From the NCBI RefSeq assembly GCF_014385095.1, contig NZ_JACRTC010000006.1, forward strand, positions 145,345 to 209,344: a stretch of 64,000 nt of DNA, given 5' to 3'. The position numbers and the translations under genes were made by a program. How positions within the stretch are numbered: position 1 is the first letter of the stretch; each line of letters begins with the position of its first letter. This document shows positions 19,032-28,624 of this stretch, piece after piece. This DNA comes from Zongyangia hominis. GTDB lineage: Bacteria > Bacillota > Clostridia > Oscillospirales > Ruminococcaceae. The notes under the pieces are model-generated. The model searched no databases and had not been told where the DNA came from. It saw only the letters and a program-made list of their open reading frames with translations.

Positions 19032-20006
19032 ATGAAGTCTTTAAAAATGATCGCCGTAGGCCTGTGTCTGGCGCTGGTTCTGAGTTTTGCCATGGTCGGA
19101 TGCACCAATAAGGATAAGAACAACGGTTCTTCTTCCTCGAGCGCTCCTATCACGACAACCACGACGACCACCACCACATCCGGAAACACAACATCTGAAC
19201 CCACCACATCCGGGACCACGACAGGAAACGGTACAGACAGCGGTGCCATTACCAGCACCCCTGAATCGCAGGAGCCTTCGGCTCCTGCCCTTCAGTCTGA
19301 TTTGGCGGGCTTGGCGAACCTCCCCACCAAGGCGCAGGGCTGGGGACAGGGCGTGGAGGTCAATGACAAGAATCAACCCACCGGTTCCATCATGTTTCAG
19401 GAGAAGTACGGCAAATATAACGCCTACTACATCGCGCCCGACGAGGGCAACCATATCTACTTAACCTTTGACGAGGGCTATGAGAACGGCTATACCTCCC
19501 AGATTCTCGATGTCCTCAAGGAGAAAAAATGCAGCGCCGTCTTTTTCGTCACCTATGATTATGTCTCCAAAAACGCGGACTTAGTCAAGCGGATGATCGA
19601 CGAGGGCCACGTGGTGGGCAACCACAGCTACACCCATCCCCACTTCCCCGAGACTTCCCTTGAGAAAGCCCAGGAGGACATCGTTAAACTCCACGACTAC
19701 GTCAAGGAAAATTTCGGCTATACCATGACCCTCTTCCGCTTCCCCTACGGCGAATTCAGCGAGCAAATGCTGGGACTTCTCGATAGCTTGGGCTACAAGA
19801 CCCTCTTCTGGTCCTGGGCTTACAAGGACTGGGACGTCAACAATCAGCCGGACACCGCCTCCGCCTATGAAAAAATCTGCAAAGGCGAGCATCCCGGGGC
19901 CATCTATCTGCTCCACGCCGTGAGCAAGACCAACACCGCCATCCTGGGCGACGTCATCGACCACATGCGCCAAAGCGGCTATAATGTGGCAAAATTTGCT
20001 CTTTAA
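19032..20006 (+). CDS. PdaA-like polysaccharide deacetylase, lipoprotein
   Basis: A 324-residue extracytoplasmic enzyme of carbohydrate esterase family 4. The start at 19032 follows GGAGG. A lipoprotein signal ends in the lipobox VGC near residue 24, followed by a Ser/Thr-rich spacer (about 30-80). The NodB domain (about 140-320) shows YLTFDEGYENGYTSQILDVL (motif 1, with Glu after the catalytic Asp), NHSYTHPHF (motif 2 metal-binding His pair) and RFPYGEFSEQML (motif 3). TFDEGYENGYT is characteristic of the PdaA group that deacetylates MurNAc on the way to spore-cortex muramic delta-lactam. This suggests a spore former, though PdaA itself is not usually described as a lipoprotein. It is monocistronic with a terminator at 20048. 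Confidence 0.87.
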   Translation: MKSLKMIAVGLCLALVLSFAMVGCTNKDKNNGSSSSSAPITTTTTTTTTSGNTTSEPTTSGTTTGNGTDSGAITSTPESQEPSAPALQSDLAGLANLPTKAQGWGQGVEVNDKNQPTGSIMFQEKYGKYNAYYIAPDEGNHIYLTFDEGYENGYTSQILDVLKEKKCSAVFFVTYDYVSKNADLVKRMIDEGHVVGNHSYTHPHFPETSLEKAQEDIVKLHDYVKENFGYTMTLFRFPYGEFSEQMLGLLDSLGYKTLFWSWAYKDWDVNNQPDTASAYEKICKGEHPGAIYLLHAVSKTNTAILGDVIDHMRQSGYNVAKFAL

Positions 20007-20047
20007 CCTCCTTTTTCCTTCAGTCAAACGCCGCATTTTTCCCTTCC

Positions 20048-20088
20048 GCCGCGGGAGAAAGCCATCCGGCTTTTGCCCGCGGCTTTTT
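20048..20088 (+). terminator. Terminator of deacetylase gene
   Basis: GCCGCGGG pairs with CCCGCGGC (20076-20083) around an inner AAAGCC/GGCTTT stem, followed by five T. Confidence 0.85.
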
Positions 20089-20246
20089 ATGGATGAACCG
20101 CGGACCTTTCCTCCCCGTTTCCGACATTTTTATAAGACAATTTCTTTTTCCCGTGTTTTTTCTATTTTTTCTCTATACAAGCCCAATATCCAAATGATAT
20201 AATAGACCTATCTGTGAAATAGAGAAACATAATAACGGAGGCAGGT

Positions 20247-22028
20247 ATGGATTTTTTTAGTATTGTGGACCTGGTGGGAGGACTCGCTCTGTTCTTATAC
20301 GGTATGTCCACCCTGGGAAGCGGCCTGGAACGCCTTTCCGGCGGCCGTCTGGAAAAAACCCTGGAAAAGATGACCAGCAATGTCATCAAAAGCGTCCTGC
20401 TCGGTGCGTTGGTCACCGGAGCCATTCAGAGCTCCTCAGCTACCACCGTCATCGTCGTCGGTCTGGTCAACGCCGGCATTCTCAAGCTCAAGCAAGCCAT
20501 CGGCGTCATCATGGGCGCCAACATCGGTACCACCGTCACCGCTCAGATTCTGCGCCTGTCGGACCTGGATAGCGGCAACTTCTTCATCCAGTTTCTAAAG
20601 CCCACCACCCTGGCGCCCATTGCGGCCGTCGTGGGTATCATCTTCCTCATGGCCAGCAAGAAGTCCCGCCAAAAGGACATCGGCCAGATTCTGCTGGGCT
20701 TCGGCGTCCTCTTTACCGGCATGTTCTCCATGGAAGCGGCTGTCCGGCCCTTGAGCGACATGCCTCAGTTCGCCGAGCTCTTCGCCGCCCTCTCCAACCC
20801 CATCCTGGGCGTCATCGTGGGCGCGCTGGTCACGGCTCTCATCCAGAGTTCTTCGGCTTCCATCGGTATCCTGCAAGCCCTGAGCTCCACGGGACTCATC
20901 ACCTTTTCTTCGGCCTTCCCCATCATCATGGGCCAAAATATCGGTACCTGTATCACCCCCATCCTCGCCAGTATCGGCGCCAATAAGAACGCCAAACGTT
21001 CCGCTTGTGTCCATCTGGCCTTTAATGTCATCGGTACGGCTATCTTCCTCGTAGTGACGTATGCCATTCAGTACACCATCGGCTTCCCCTTCTGGGACGA
21101 CGTCATCAGCCGGGGGGGGATCGCCAACTTCCACACCCTCTTTAACGTGGTGACCACTGTTTTGTTTATCCCCTTTGTGGGACTTTTAGAAAAATTGGCC
21201 AATCATCTCATCAAATCGGACGAGGCGGAACTCAGTCAGGACGCCATCGCCAACAACCTGGACGAGCGCTTCTTGGTCTCTCCGGGCCTTGCCCTCAACC
21301 AGGCGCGGGAGACGGTGCTTTCCATGGCAAACCTGGCCGAATACAACTTTAACGAATGTTCCAAGCTCTTGCGCACCTATGACGCCAAGACTACCGAGCG
21401 CATCAAGGAAAATGAGAACATCATCGACAAGATGGAGGACCGGCTGGACAACTACCTGCTGCGCCTGACCGAAAAGGATTTGACCGAGCCGGAAAGCCGG
21501 GAAATTTCGGAGCTTTTGCAGGTGATGAGCGAGTTTGAACGGGTGGGCGACTACTCGGTCAACATCATGGAACAGGCTGATTACCTCTACGATAACGACG
21601 TCAAATTCTCCGACAAAGCCCATAGTGAGCTTGCCATTCTCAGCCGGGCGGTGAGCGAGATTATCGGCTTGGCGGTGGGGTGCTTCGGCAACTCTGACCT
21701 CAAACAGGCCGCTTACATCGAGCCACTGGAGGAGACCATCGACGCCATCATCGACGTGCTCAAATTCCGCCACATCGACCGGCTGAAGCTGGGCCAGTGC
21801 ACGGTGGACGCGGGCGTCGCCTTCTTAGAGACGCTGACCAACATCGAGCGCATCTCCGACCACTGTTCCAATGTAGCCGTCTATGTCATGGGACATGAAG
21901 GGACCCACAAGGGTCTCGACCGCCACGAATATATCCGCCTGATGCATTCGGGCCAAAACGCGGTCTATTCGGAGAAATATCGGGAGTACACCTCCAAATA
22001 CTACGAAACCGTCAAAAATTTGGTTTAA
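20247..22028 (+). CDS. Na/Pi cotransporter family protein with PhoU-like domain
   Basis: A 593-residue membrane protein of the NptA/YjbB family (Pfam Na_Pi_cotrans), which moves phosphate with sodium. Two inverted membrane repeats are seen, each with the QSSSA motif (TGAIQSSSATTVIVVGLV near residue 60 and TALIQSSSASIGILQAL near 200). GANIGTTVT and GQNIGTCIT mark the matching second halves. Residues about 335-590 are a helical PhoU-like domain (EFERVGDYSVNI and NIERISDHCSNVAVY are the usual metal-site helices). GGAGG precedes the ATG. A TATAAT (20198-20203) lies upstream with a weak -35. In this class the PhoU domain is thought to regulate the transporter. Confidence 0.92.
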   Translation: MDFFSIVDLVGGLALFLYGMSTLGSGLERLSGGRLEKTLEKMTSNVIKSVLLGALVTGAIQSSSATTVIVVGLVNAGILKLKQAIGVIMGANIGTTVTAQILRLSDLDSGNFFIQFLKPTTLAPIAAVVGIIFLMASKKSRQKDIGQILLGFGVLFTGMFSMEAAVRPLSDMPQFAELFAALSNPILGVIVGALVTALIQSSSASIGILQALSSTGLITFSSAFPIIMGQNIGTCITPILASIGANKNAKRSACVHLAFNVIGTAIFLVVTYAIQYTIGFPFWDDVISRGGIANFHTLFNVVTTVLFIPFVGLLEKLANHLIKSDEAELSQDAIANNLDERFLVSPGLALNQARETVLSMANLAEYNFNECSKLLRTYDAKTTERIKENENIIDKMEDRLDNYLLRLTEKDLTEPESREISELLQVMSEFERVGDYSVNIMEQADYLYDNDVKFSDKAHSELAILSRAVSEIIGLAVGCFGNSDLKQAAYIEPLEETIDAIIDVLKFRHIDRLKLGQCTVDAGVAFLETLTNIERISDHCSNVAVYVMGHEGTHKGLDRHEYIRLMHSGQNAVYSEKYREYTSKYYETVKNLV

Positions 22029-22041
22029 CCTCTTCCCTGAG

Positions 22042-22074
22042 CCGCCGTATTCTTATCGAATACGGCGGTTTTTT
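22042..22074 (+). terminator. Terminator of Na/Pi transporter gene
   Basis: CCGCCGTATTC pairs with GAATACGGCGG (22058-22068) and is followed by six T. Confidence 0.93.
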
Positions 22075-22163
22075 GCGAAAATGAGCCCTGCCCTCTGGAT
22101 AAGTTTGCCTGTATCGTTTACAATAAGAAGGATCGGAAAACGACGCAAAGGAGGCCAAGCGCC

Positions 22164-22556
22164 ATGATGGAAAATATGGGGAGCAGAAAATTTCGCCGCG
22201 GCGACGCGGTAGCCATCGGCATTCTTCTTTTGATTGCCCTAGGCGCTGCTTTCTTTTTCTGGTTACGGGCCGGGCGCGGGGACGACCGCATCGCCGTCAT
22301 TACCATCAGTGGCCGGGTGGAAAGGTCTATCAATTTGACTCAAAACACCAAAACAGAGACGTTTTCCATGGACGCCAAAGGCCACACCGTCACCTTCTCC
22401 CTGGAGGGTGACCGCATCCGGTTCATCGACGCCCAGTGTCCCGATAAAATCTGTGAAAACACCGGTTGGGTAGCCGAGCCTGGGGAGGCTGCGGTCTGTC
22501 TGCCGTTTGAGACGTCGCTGAAAGTCTACCTACAAAAAGAAGCGCCCAAAAACTGA
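22164..22556 (+). CDS. NusG domain II-containing membrane-anchored protein
   Basis: A 130-residue protein with one N-terminal membrane helix (about residues 17-36) and an extracytoplasmic domain of the NusG_II family. The domain ends in CPDKICENTGWVAEPGEAAVC, the family signature with its conserved Cys residues. These proteins are common in clostridia, often near FMN-transfer or Gx transporter genes, and their function is unproven. AAGGAGG lies nine bases before the first ATG; the fifth residue is another possible start. It is probably transcribed alone. Confidence 0.88.
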   Translation: MMENMGSRKFRRGDAVAIGILLLIALGAAFFFWLRAGRGDDRIAVITISGRVERSINLTQNTKTETFSMDAKGHTVTFSLEGDRIRFIDAQCPDKICENTGWVAEPGEAAVCLPFETSLKVYLQKEAPKN

Positions 22557-22613
22557 TGGATGCACCACTGTTTTTGTTCCGACTTCCCGCCGCGTATCGC
22601 ACCGCAGCGTGAT

Positions 22614-22832
22614 GCCCCCGCCGGCAGGCGGCGCGCCTCCGGCGAGGATGACACGACACCAGTCTTATTTAAGCCACTGCCGCGTTGCCCGCGTTTGGGT
22701 TTTTGTTGCACCCCAGCGCGATGTCCCCCGCCGGTAGGCGGCGGAACCAAGACGGAGATTCGGCCTCTGCGCGTCCTCGGCGCTCCCGCTATCCACGCAC
22801 CCACCCGGCATCCCCCGCCGGTAGGCGGCGGA
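22614..22832. repeat. Three GC-rich hairpin repeats (REP-like)
   Basis: The motif CCCCCGCCGGTAGGCGGCGG occurs at about 22725-22744 and 22812-22831, with a variant (CCGGCAGG centre) at about 22615-22632. Each can fold as CCGCC/GGCGG. They lie between the NusG-II gene and gltX. The spacing is about 90-110 bases and the intervening sequence is not conserved. They resemble intergenic palindromic repeats. No T-run follows, so they are not typical terminators. Confidence 0.6.
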
Positions 22833-22905
22833 TTGAATTTCACAGGCAAATATGCTATTCTTTTCTTTATGATACTTCTCAAATGATCGACGGAGGTAAT
22901 CCCTT

Positions 22906-24570
22906 ATGAGCGAAAAAGACAACCTGGCTCTTGCTGAGCTTCTCTTCCCCGACGTCACCGCGACGCCGGAGGAGATGGAGGCTCTATACCCGCCCAGGGA
23001 CCTGCCGGAAGGCGCCAAGGTCACCCGGATGGCGCCCAGTCCCACCGGCTTCATGCACCTGGGCAATCTGTTCGGTGCCATCACCGACGAACGTCTGGCG
23101 CATCAAAGCGGCGGCGTCTTCTATCTGCGCATTGAGGACACCGACCAAAAGCGGGCGGTGGAAGGCGGCGTAGAGACCATCATCCGCGTCTTTGACGAGT
23201 TTGGCCTTCCCTTTGACGAGGGCGCCACCATTGAAGGCGACAACGGCGCCTACGGCCCCTACCGACAGCGGCAGCGCGCTCATATTTATCATACCTATGC
23301 CAAAGACCTGGTCCGCCGGGGCCTGGCCTACCCCTGCTTCTGCACCGAGGAGGAGCTCGCCGACATGCGCCAGAAACAGGAGGCCGAAAAGGCCAACTTT
23401 GGTTACTACGGCAAGTGGGCGGTCCATCGGGACACGACGTTAGACGAAATTAAGAAAAACCTGGCCGATGGGAAAGAATATGTCCTTCGCTTCCGGGCGT
23501 CCGGCGACGGGATCCAGCGCTTTAAGCTCAAGGATTTGGTCAAGGGCGAGCTGGAGATGCCGGTCAATGACCAGGACGTGGTGCTCTTAAAGAGCGACGG
23601 CATCCCCACCTACCACTTCGCCCATGTCATCGACGACCACCTCATGCATACCACCCATGTGGTCCGGGGCGAGGAGTGGCTGGCCACCCTGCCCATCCAT
23701 GTGGATTTGTTCCGGGCGCTGGGCTTCAAGATGCCCAAATACGTCCACACCGCGCAGCTGATGAAGATGGACGGCGCGTCCAAACGCAAGCTCAGTAAGC
23801 GCAAGGACCCGGAGCTGGCGCTAGACTTCTACCGGGCTCAGGGCTATCCAGTCATTTCGGTGAAAGAATACCTGATGACGCTTTTAAACTCCAACTTCGA
23901 GGAATGGCGGCTGGCCAATCCCACCGCGAAGCTGGAAGACTTTAAGTTTACCACCAATAAGATGAGCACCTCCGGTGCCCTCTTTGATATGGACAAGCTG
24001 GGGGACGTGAGCAAGAACACCATCGCCCTGCTGCCGGCGGGGGAAGTCTACGAGCAGGTGGCCCAGTGGTCCAAAGAATTTGACCCGGAGCTTCACGCCC
24101 TGCTCACCCGGGACCCCGCCTATGCCACCGCCATCTTCCAGATCGGCCGGGGCGGCAAAAAGCCCCGGAAGGACATCGCCGTTTGGAGCGAGGTCAAAGC
24201 GTATCTGGACTTCTTCTTCGACGAGCTCTACACGCCGGGCAGCGCGTATCCCTCCCAGCTTTCCGAGGCGGACATCCTCTCCATCCTGGAGCAGTATCCC
24301 GCCCTCTATGACGAAAGCGACGATCAGAACGCATGGTTTGAAAAGATCACCAATCTGGGCGTATCCCTGGGCTTTGCCGCCAAGACCAAAGAGTACAAAC
24401 AAAACCCCGACGCCTTTAAAGGCCATGTGGGCGATGTGAGCATGGTTTTGCGCGTGGCGGTCACCGGCCGCACCAACTCTCCGGACATGTACGACGTCAT
24501 GCGGATTTTGGGCAAAGAGCGGGTCACCCAGCGGCTCCAGGATGCCATTTCTCGTATAAAACAGAAATAA
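22906..24570 (+). CDS. gltX: Glutamyl-tRNA synthetase
   Basis: A 554-residue class I synthetase. RMAPSPTGFMHLGN (HIGH-equivalent) lies near residue 43, RIEDTDQKR near 75, and KRKLSKRKD (KMSKS-equivalent) near 305. The N-terminal extension of about 35 residues (ELLFPDVTATPEEMEALYP) and the C-terminal anticodon-binding half make it longer than the usual 480. This is the form common in Ruminococcus-type clostridia. The start has GGAGG nine bases upstream. It is followed after 51 bases by glnS. With GlnRS present, a strictly discriminating Glu enzyme is plausible. Confidence 0.95.
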   Translation: MSEKDNLALAELLFPDVTATPEEMEALYPPRDLPEGAKVTRMAPSPTGFMHLGNLFGAITDERLAHQSGGVFYLRIEDTDQKRAVEGGVETIIRVFDEFGLPFDEGATIEGDNGAYGPYRQRQRAHIYHTYAKDLVRRGLAYPCFCTEEELADMRQKQEAEKANFGYYGKWAVHRDTTLDEIKKNLADGKEYVLRFRASGDGIQRFKLKDLVKGELEMPVNDQDVVLLKSDGIPTYHFAHVIDDHLMHTTHVVRGEEWLATLPIHVDLFRALGFKMPKYVHTAQLMKMDGASKRKLSKRKDPELALDFYRAQGYPVISVKEYLMTLLNSNFEEWRLANPTAKLEDFKFTTNKMSTSGALFDMDKLGDVSKNTIALLPAGEVYEQVAQWSKEFDPELHALLTRDPAYATAIFQIGRGGKKPRKDIAVWSEVKAYLDFFFDELYTPGSAYPSQLSEADILSILEQYPALYDESDDQNAWFEKITNLGVSLGFAAKTKEYKQNPDAFKGHVGDVSMVLRVAVTGRTNSPDMYDVMRILGKERVTQRLQDAISRIKQK

Positions 24571-24621
24571 ATATACAGATTGTAAATAATCGGGACGAAA
24601 AAAGGAAGGAATTGACGGCAC

Positions 24622-26280
24622 ATGGAAGAGTACGGTTCCAATTTTATTCACGATATTATCGACGAGGACATCAAAAACGGGTTCTCGGAGCGGATTCACA
24701 CCCGTTTCCCGCCGGAACCCAACGGCTATCTCCACATCGGCAGCGCCAAGGCCATCTGGATTAACTCGGGCACCGCCAAAAAATACGGCGGTCTCTTTAA
24801 TCTGCGCTACGACGACACCAACCCCGTCAAGGAGGACGACGAGTACGTCCAGGCCATCGAGGAGGACCTGCGGTGGCTGGGCGCCGAGCCCAACGGCGGC
24901 ATCTATTACGGCTCGGACTACTTCGACCAATGCTATGAGTTCGCCGTCAAGCTCATCAAAGATGGCAAGGCCTATGTCTGCGACTTAAACGCCGAGCAAA
25001 TGCGGCAGTACCGCGGTACCCTGACCGAGCCGGGCAAGGAAAGCCCCTACCGCAACCGCTCGGTGGAGGAAAATTTGGCCCTCTTTGAAAGAATGAAGAA
25101 CGGGGAATTTCCCGATGGCTCCTGCACCCTGCGGGCCAGGATTGACATGGCCTCCCCCAACATGAATCTGCGGGACCCGGCCATCTACCGCATCGTCCGG
25201 GCCCATCACCACCGCCAGGGGGACAAGTGGTGCATCTATCCCCTCTACGACTTCGCCCATCCCATCCAGGACGCTTTGGAGGGCATCACCCACTCCCTGT
25301 GCTCCATCGAATTTGAAAATCACCGTCCCCTCTACGACTGGGTGGTGGACAACATCGGCTTTGAGAAAAAGCCCCATCAGTACGAATTTGCCCGGCTCAA
25401 CGTCACCTACACCGTCATGAGCAAGCGCTATCTGAAAAAGCTGGTGGACGAGGGCTTAGTGGACGGCTGGGACGACCCGAGAATGCCCACCCTGTGCGGA
25501 CTGCGGCGGCGGGGCTATACCCCCACCTCCATCCTCGAATTTGTAAAGACCGCCGGCGTCTCGAAAAATTACAGCGTGGTGGACATCGGGCTGTTGGAGC
25601 ACTGCATCCGGGACGAGCTGAACCTCACGGCCCCCCGCCGCATCGCAGTGACCGAGCCGCTCAAAGTGACCATCACCAATTACCCGGAAGATCAGGTGGA
25701 GTATTTTGAGGTGAGCAATAACCCCAACGACGCCTCCGCCGGCACCCGGAAGGTGCCCTTCACCCGGGAGCTTTTCATCGAGCGAAGTGACTTCATGGAG
25801 GTCCCGGTGCCCAAGTACTTCCGCCTCAAACCCGGCGGAGAGGTGCGGCTGATGGGCTCCTATGTCATCAAGTGCGAGGACTTTGTCAAGGACGAAAACG
25901 GGGAGGTCGTGGAGCTTCGCTGCACCTACGATCCCTACACCAACGGCCGCAATCCGGAGGACGGGCACAAGATCAAGGGCACCATCCACTGGTTGAGCGC
26001 CTCCCACTGCGTGGAAGCGGACGTGGCCCTCTATGACAAGCTTTTCACCATCGAAAACGTGTCCGACATCCCGGAGGACAAGACCTACGACGATTATCTC
26101 AACCCCGCGTCCAAAAAGATTCTCACCGGCTGCAAGCTGGAGGAGTCCATGTCCGACGTCAAAGCGGGAGAGCGGTTCCAGTTTGTCCGGCTCGGGTATT
26201 TCTGCAAGGACAGTAAGAATGAAAACACCTACAACCAGATTGTCACCCTCAAGGACAGCTGGCAGAAGGCGAAAAAATAG
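24622..26280 (+). CDS. glnS: Glutaminyl-tRNA synthetase
   Basis: A 552-residue GlnRS that charges tRNA-Gln directly. FPPEPNGYLHIGSAKAI (HIGH) lies near residue 30, DDTNPVKE near 68, VMSKRYLKKLV (KMSKS-equivalent) near 266, and CGLRRRGYTP near 290. These separate it from GltX. The C-terminal beta-barrel anticodon-binding domain is complete (INWLSA-type segment IHWLSASHCV). It lies 51 bases after gltX and ends at a strong terminator. GlnRS is patchy in Bacillota, where Gln-tRNA is often made by GatCAB. No gatCAB genes are in the window. Confidence 0.95.
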   Translation: MEEYGSNFIHDIIDEDIKNGFSERIHTRFPPEPNGYLHIGSAKAIWINSGTAKKYGGLFNLRYDDTNPVKEDDEYVQAIEEDLRWLGAEPNGGIYYGSDYFDQCYEFAVKLIKDGKAYVCDLNAEQMRQYRGTLTEPGKESPYRNRSVEENLALFERMKNGEFPDGSCTLRARIDMASPNMNLRDPAIYRIVRAHHHRQGDKWCIYPLYDFAHPIQDALEGITHSLCSIEFENHRPLYDWVVDNIGFEKKPHQYEFARLNVTYTVMSKRYLKKLVDEGLVDGWDDPRMPTLCGLRRRGYTPTSILEFVKTAGVSKNYSVVDIGLLEHCIRDELNLTAPRRIAVTEPLKVTITNYPEDQVEYFEVSNNPNDASAGTRKVPFTRELFIERSDFMEVPVPKYFRLKPGGEVRLMGSYVIKCEDFVKDENGEVVELRCTYDPYTNGRNPEDGHKIKGTIHWLSASHCVEADVALYDKLFTIENVSDIPEDKTYDDYLNPASKKILTGCKLEESMSDVKAGERFQFVRLGYFCKDSKNENTYNQIVTLKDSWQKAKK

Positions 26281-26294
26281 GCGGTCGCAGACTG

Positions 26295-26327
26295 CAAAAA
26301 AGGACGGTGAAACACCGTCCTTTTTTT
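26295..26327 (+). terminator. Terminator of gltX-glnS
   Basis: GGACGGTG pairs with CACCGTCC over a 3-base loop, with six A before and seven T after. Confidence 0.93.
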
Positions 26328-26395
26328 GTGTCCCATTCGACGATGTCCTCCAAAGGAAGACGTCCAAAAGGCCGCAATCCTGTCGAAATTGGTGA

Positions 26396-26424
26396 TTGTA
26401 TCAAAATTTTAATTGTGTTATAAT
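26396..26424 (+). promoter_or_regulatory. Promoter of MATE-trmB
   Basis: TTGTAT (26396-26401), a 17-base spacer and TATAAT (26419-26424) with an extended TG. A leader of about 95 bases follows. It could encode a 16-residue peptide (26466-26516) and contains a GGAC/GTCC hairpin. Confidence 0.75.
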
Positions 26425-26528
26425 GGGTGACTATGAGCACGAAAAATCCGAATGGATGAGAAAAAATGGAGAAAGAAGCGGTGGACAAACTCGTGTCCGC
26501 CAAAGAGAGAGAGTAAGGAGGTATTTGA

Positions 26529-27890
26529 TTGGAACAAAACAAAATGGGAACCCAGCCCATGCTGGGCCTGATTATCAAAATGAGTCTTCCCGCCATGTTT
26601 TCCATGCTGATACAGTCGCTGTATAACGTGGTGGACAGCATCTTCGTGGCGCAGGTGGGGGAAAACGCGCTGACGGCGGTTTCGCTGGCCTTCCCCATCC
26701 AGATGCTGATGATCGCCATGGGCGTGGGCACCGGCGTGGGCCTCAATTCCCTCATTTCCCGCCGCCTGGGGGAAAAGAAGATCGAGGACGCCAACGACGC
26801 GGCCAACCACGGCGCTATTCTGGGCGTGGCCACCTGGATTCTGTTCGCCCTCATCGGCATCCTGTTTACAAAGCCCTTCTTCCACGCCTTCACCCAGGAC
26901 CCCACCATCTTCCAGATGGGCTGTGACTACACCTATGTGGTCACCATCTTCTCCTTCGGTGTCTTTGTGGAAATCAACAACGAGCGGACCTTGCAGGCCA
27001 CCGGCAATATGATCTATCCTATGATCTTCCAGCTCCTGGGTGCGGTCACGAATATTATCCTGGACCCCATCTTCATCTTCGGATGGCTGGGCCTTCCCGC
27101 CATGGGCGTCAAGGGCGCGGCCATCGCCACCGTCCTGGGCCAAATCATCGCTATGGCGTACAGCACCTATATCCTCCAGTGCAAGGATCACGCGGTCAAG
27201 GTGGGCTTCAAGCACTTCAAATTTAAGCCCCGCATCGTGGCGGACATCTACAAGGTGGGCTTCCCCTCCATCATCATGCAGGCCATCGGCTCAGTGCTGA
27301 TCGTCTTCCTCAACGGTATTCTGGCCACCTTTTCTTCCACGGCGGTGGCTGTGCTAGGGGTCTACTACAAACTCCAGTCCTTCGTCTTTATGCCTGTCTT
27401 CGGGCTTAATAACGGCATCATGCCCATCATGGGCTACAACTACGGCGCCCGCAACCGCAAACGCCTGATGGACGCCACCCGCATCGGCCTCATTATCGCC
27501 GTGGCCATCATGGCGGTGGGCACCGTCATCTTCATGGCGCTGCCCCGCCAGCTCCTCGGCTTCTTTAACCCCTCGCCCCAGCTATTGGAAATCGGTATCC
27601 CCGCTCTGCGGATTATCAGCCTCTGCTTCATCTTCGCGGCGCTGGGCATCGTCTTCTCCACCTTCTTCCAGGCCATCGGCAACGGTTTTATCAGCCTGCT
27701 CATCTCCCTGCTGCGCCAGCTCGTGCTGATTCTGCCCGCCGCCTACCTGCTTGCCAAGATCGTGGGCACCGTGGTGGCGGTCTGGTGGGCCTTCCCCATC
27801 GCCGAAGCCTTCTCCTTCCTGGCGAGCCTAGGGCTCTTCCTGTATGTCTACCGCAAAAGAATCAAGGACCTGCCGAGGGGTGCTGATTAA
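26529..27890 (+). CDS. MATE family efflux transporter
   Basis: A 453-residue multidrug and toxic compound extrusion protein with about 12 membrane helices, exporting drugs or metabolites by Na+ or H+ antiport. The family pattern is clear: [29 protein letters not shown] at the N-terminus (helix 1), [19 protein letters not shown], and in the second half [18 protein letters not shown]. The start is TTG at 26529 with AAGGAGG seven bases upstream; an ATG six codons in is the alternative. The trmB start lies two bases after the stop, so the two genes are coupled. The substrate is not deducible. Confidence 0.93.
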   Translation: MEQNKMGTQPMLGLIIKMSLPAMFSMLIQSLYNVVDSIFVAQVGENALTAVSLAFPIQMLMIAMGVGTGVGLNSLISRRLGEKKIEDANDAANHGAILGVATWILFALIGILFTKPFFHAFTQDPTIFQMGCDYTYVVTIFSFGVFVEINNERTLQATGNMIYPMIFQLLGAVTNIILDPIFIFGWLGLPAMGVKGAAIATVLGQIIAMAYSTYILQCKDHAVKVGFKHFKFKPRIVADIYKVGFPSIIMQAIGSVLIVFLNGILATFSSTAVAVLGVYYKLQSFVFMPVFGLNNGIMPIMGYNYGARNRKRLMDATRIGLIIAVAIMAVGTVIFMALPRQLLGFFNPSPQLLEIGIPALRIISLCFIFAALGIVFSTFFQAIGNGFISLLISLLRQLVLILPAAYLLAKIVGTVVAVWWAFPIAEAFSFLASLGLFLYVYRKRIKDLPRGAD

Positions 27891-27892
27891 GA

Positions 27893-28573
27893 ATGAGAAT
27901 CCGACGGAAACCTTGGGCGCGGCCGGAGCTTGCCGCCTGCCCGTTTTGTATCGATGAAGAGGACAAGCCCGCCGTCATCGGCCGCTGGCAGGAGCAGTTT
28001 GCCCGCCGTCAGCCTCTCTGGCTGGAACTGGGCTGCGGCAAAGGGCAATTCATCGCCCAATTGGCGGCGGAGCATCCAGAAGTAAACTTCATCGCCATCG
28101 ACATCAAAAGCGAGGTGCTGGTGCTCACTAAGCGCAACATCGAGCAGGCCTACGCCCAGCGGGGGCTCCCCATCGACAATGTGCGCATTTTGTCCCAGGA
28201 CATCGAGCGCATCGGCATGATTCTCTCCCCCGACGACCGGGTGGAACGCATCTATATCAACTTCTGCAACCCCTGGACCGAGAAAGCGCGTCACCACAAG
28301 CGGCGGCTGACCCACACCCGGCAGCTGCGAAATTATCAGCAGTTTTTGTCTTCCGGCGGGGAAATTTGGTTTAAAACCGACGACGACGTCCTCTTCGACG
28401 CGTCCCTTGCCTATCTGGAAAGCTGCGGGTTCTCCCTGCGCTACCTGACACGGGATCTGCACCAGAGCGGCTTCTCCGAAAACATCCCCACCGAGCACGA
28501 GGAGATGTTTGCTAAAGATGGGGTCAAGATTAAATTCCTCATCGCCGTCAACGGCGGCGGAGTATCCGTCTAA
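27893..28573 (+). CDS. trmB: tRNA (guanine-N7-)-methyltransferase
   Basis: A 226-residue SAM-dependent enzyme that makes m7G46 in tRNA. The N-terminus [13 protein letters not shown] is a TrmB signature. The SAM motif [11 protein letters not shown] lies near residue 44, AIDIKSEV near 70, [16 protein letters not shown] near 121-136 (the conserved PWxKxRHxKRRL substrate motif) and IPTEHEEMF near 202. It begins two bases after the MATE stop and ends at a terminator. Confidence 0.95.
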   Translation: MRIRRKPWARPELAACPFCIDEEDKPAVIGRWQEQFARRQPLWLELGCGKGQFIAQLAAEHPEVNFIAIDIKSEVLVLTKRNIEQAYAQRGLPIDNVRILSQDIERIGMILSPDDRVERIYINFCNPWTEKARHHKRRLTHTRQLRNYQQFLSSGGEIWFKTDDDVLFDASLAYLESCGFSLRYLTRDLHQSGFSENIPTEHEEMFAKDGVKIKFLIAVNGGGVSV

Positions 28574-28577
28574 ACAA

Positions 28578-28617
28578 AAAAGCGCCCACTCCGATTTCTT
28601 CGGAGCGGGCGCTTTCA
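28578..28617. terminator. Bidirectional terminator between trmB and TVP38-like gene
   Basis: AAAGCGCCC...TCCGA pairs with TCGGAG...GGGCGCTTT, flanked by an A-run and a shorter T-run. Confidence 0.88.
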
Positions 28618-28624
28618 TATTTCT

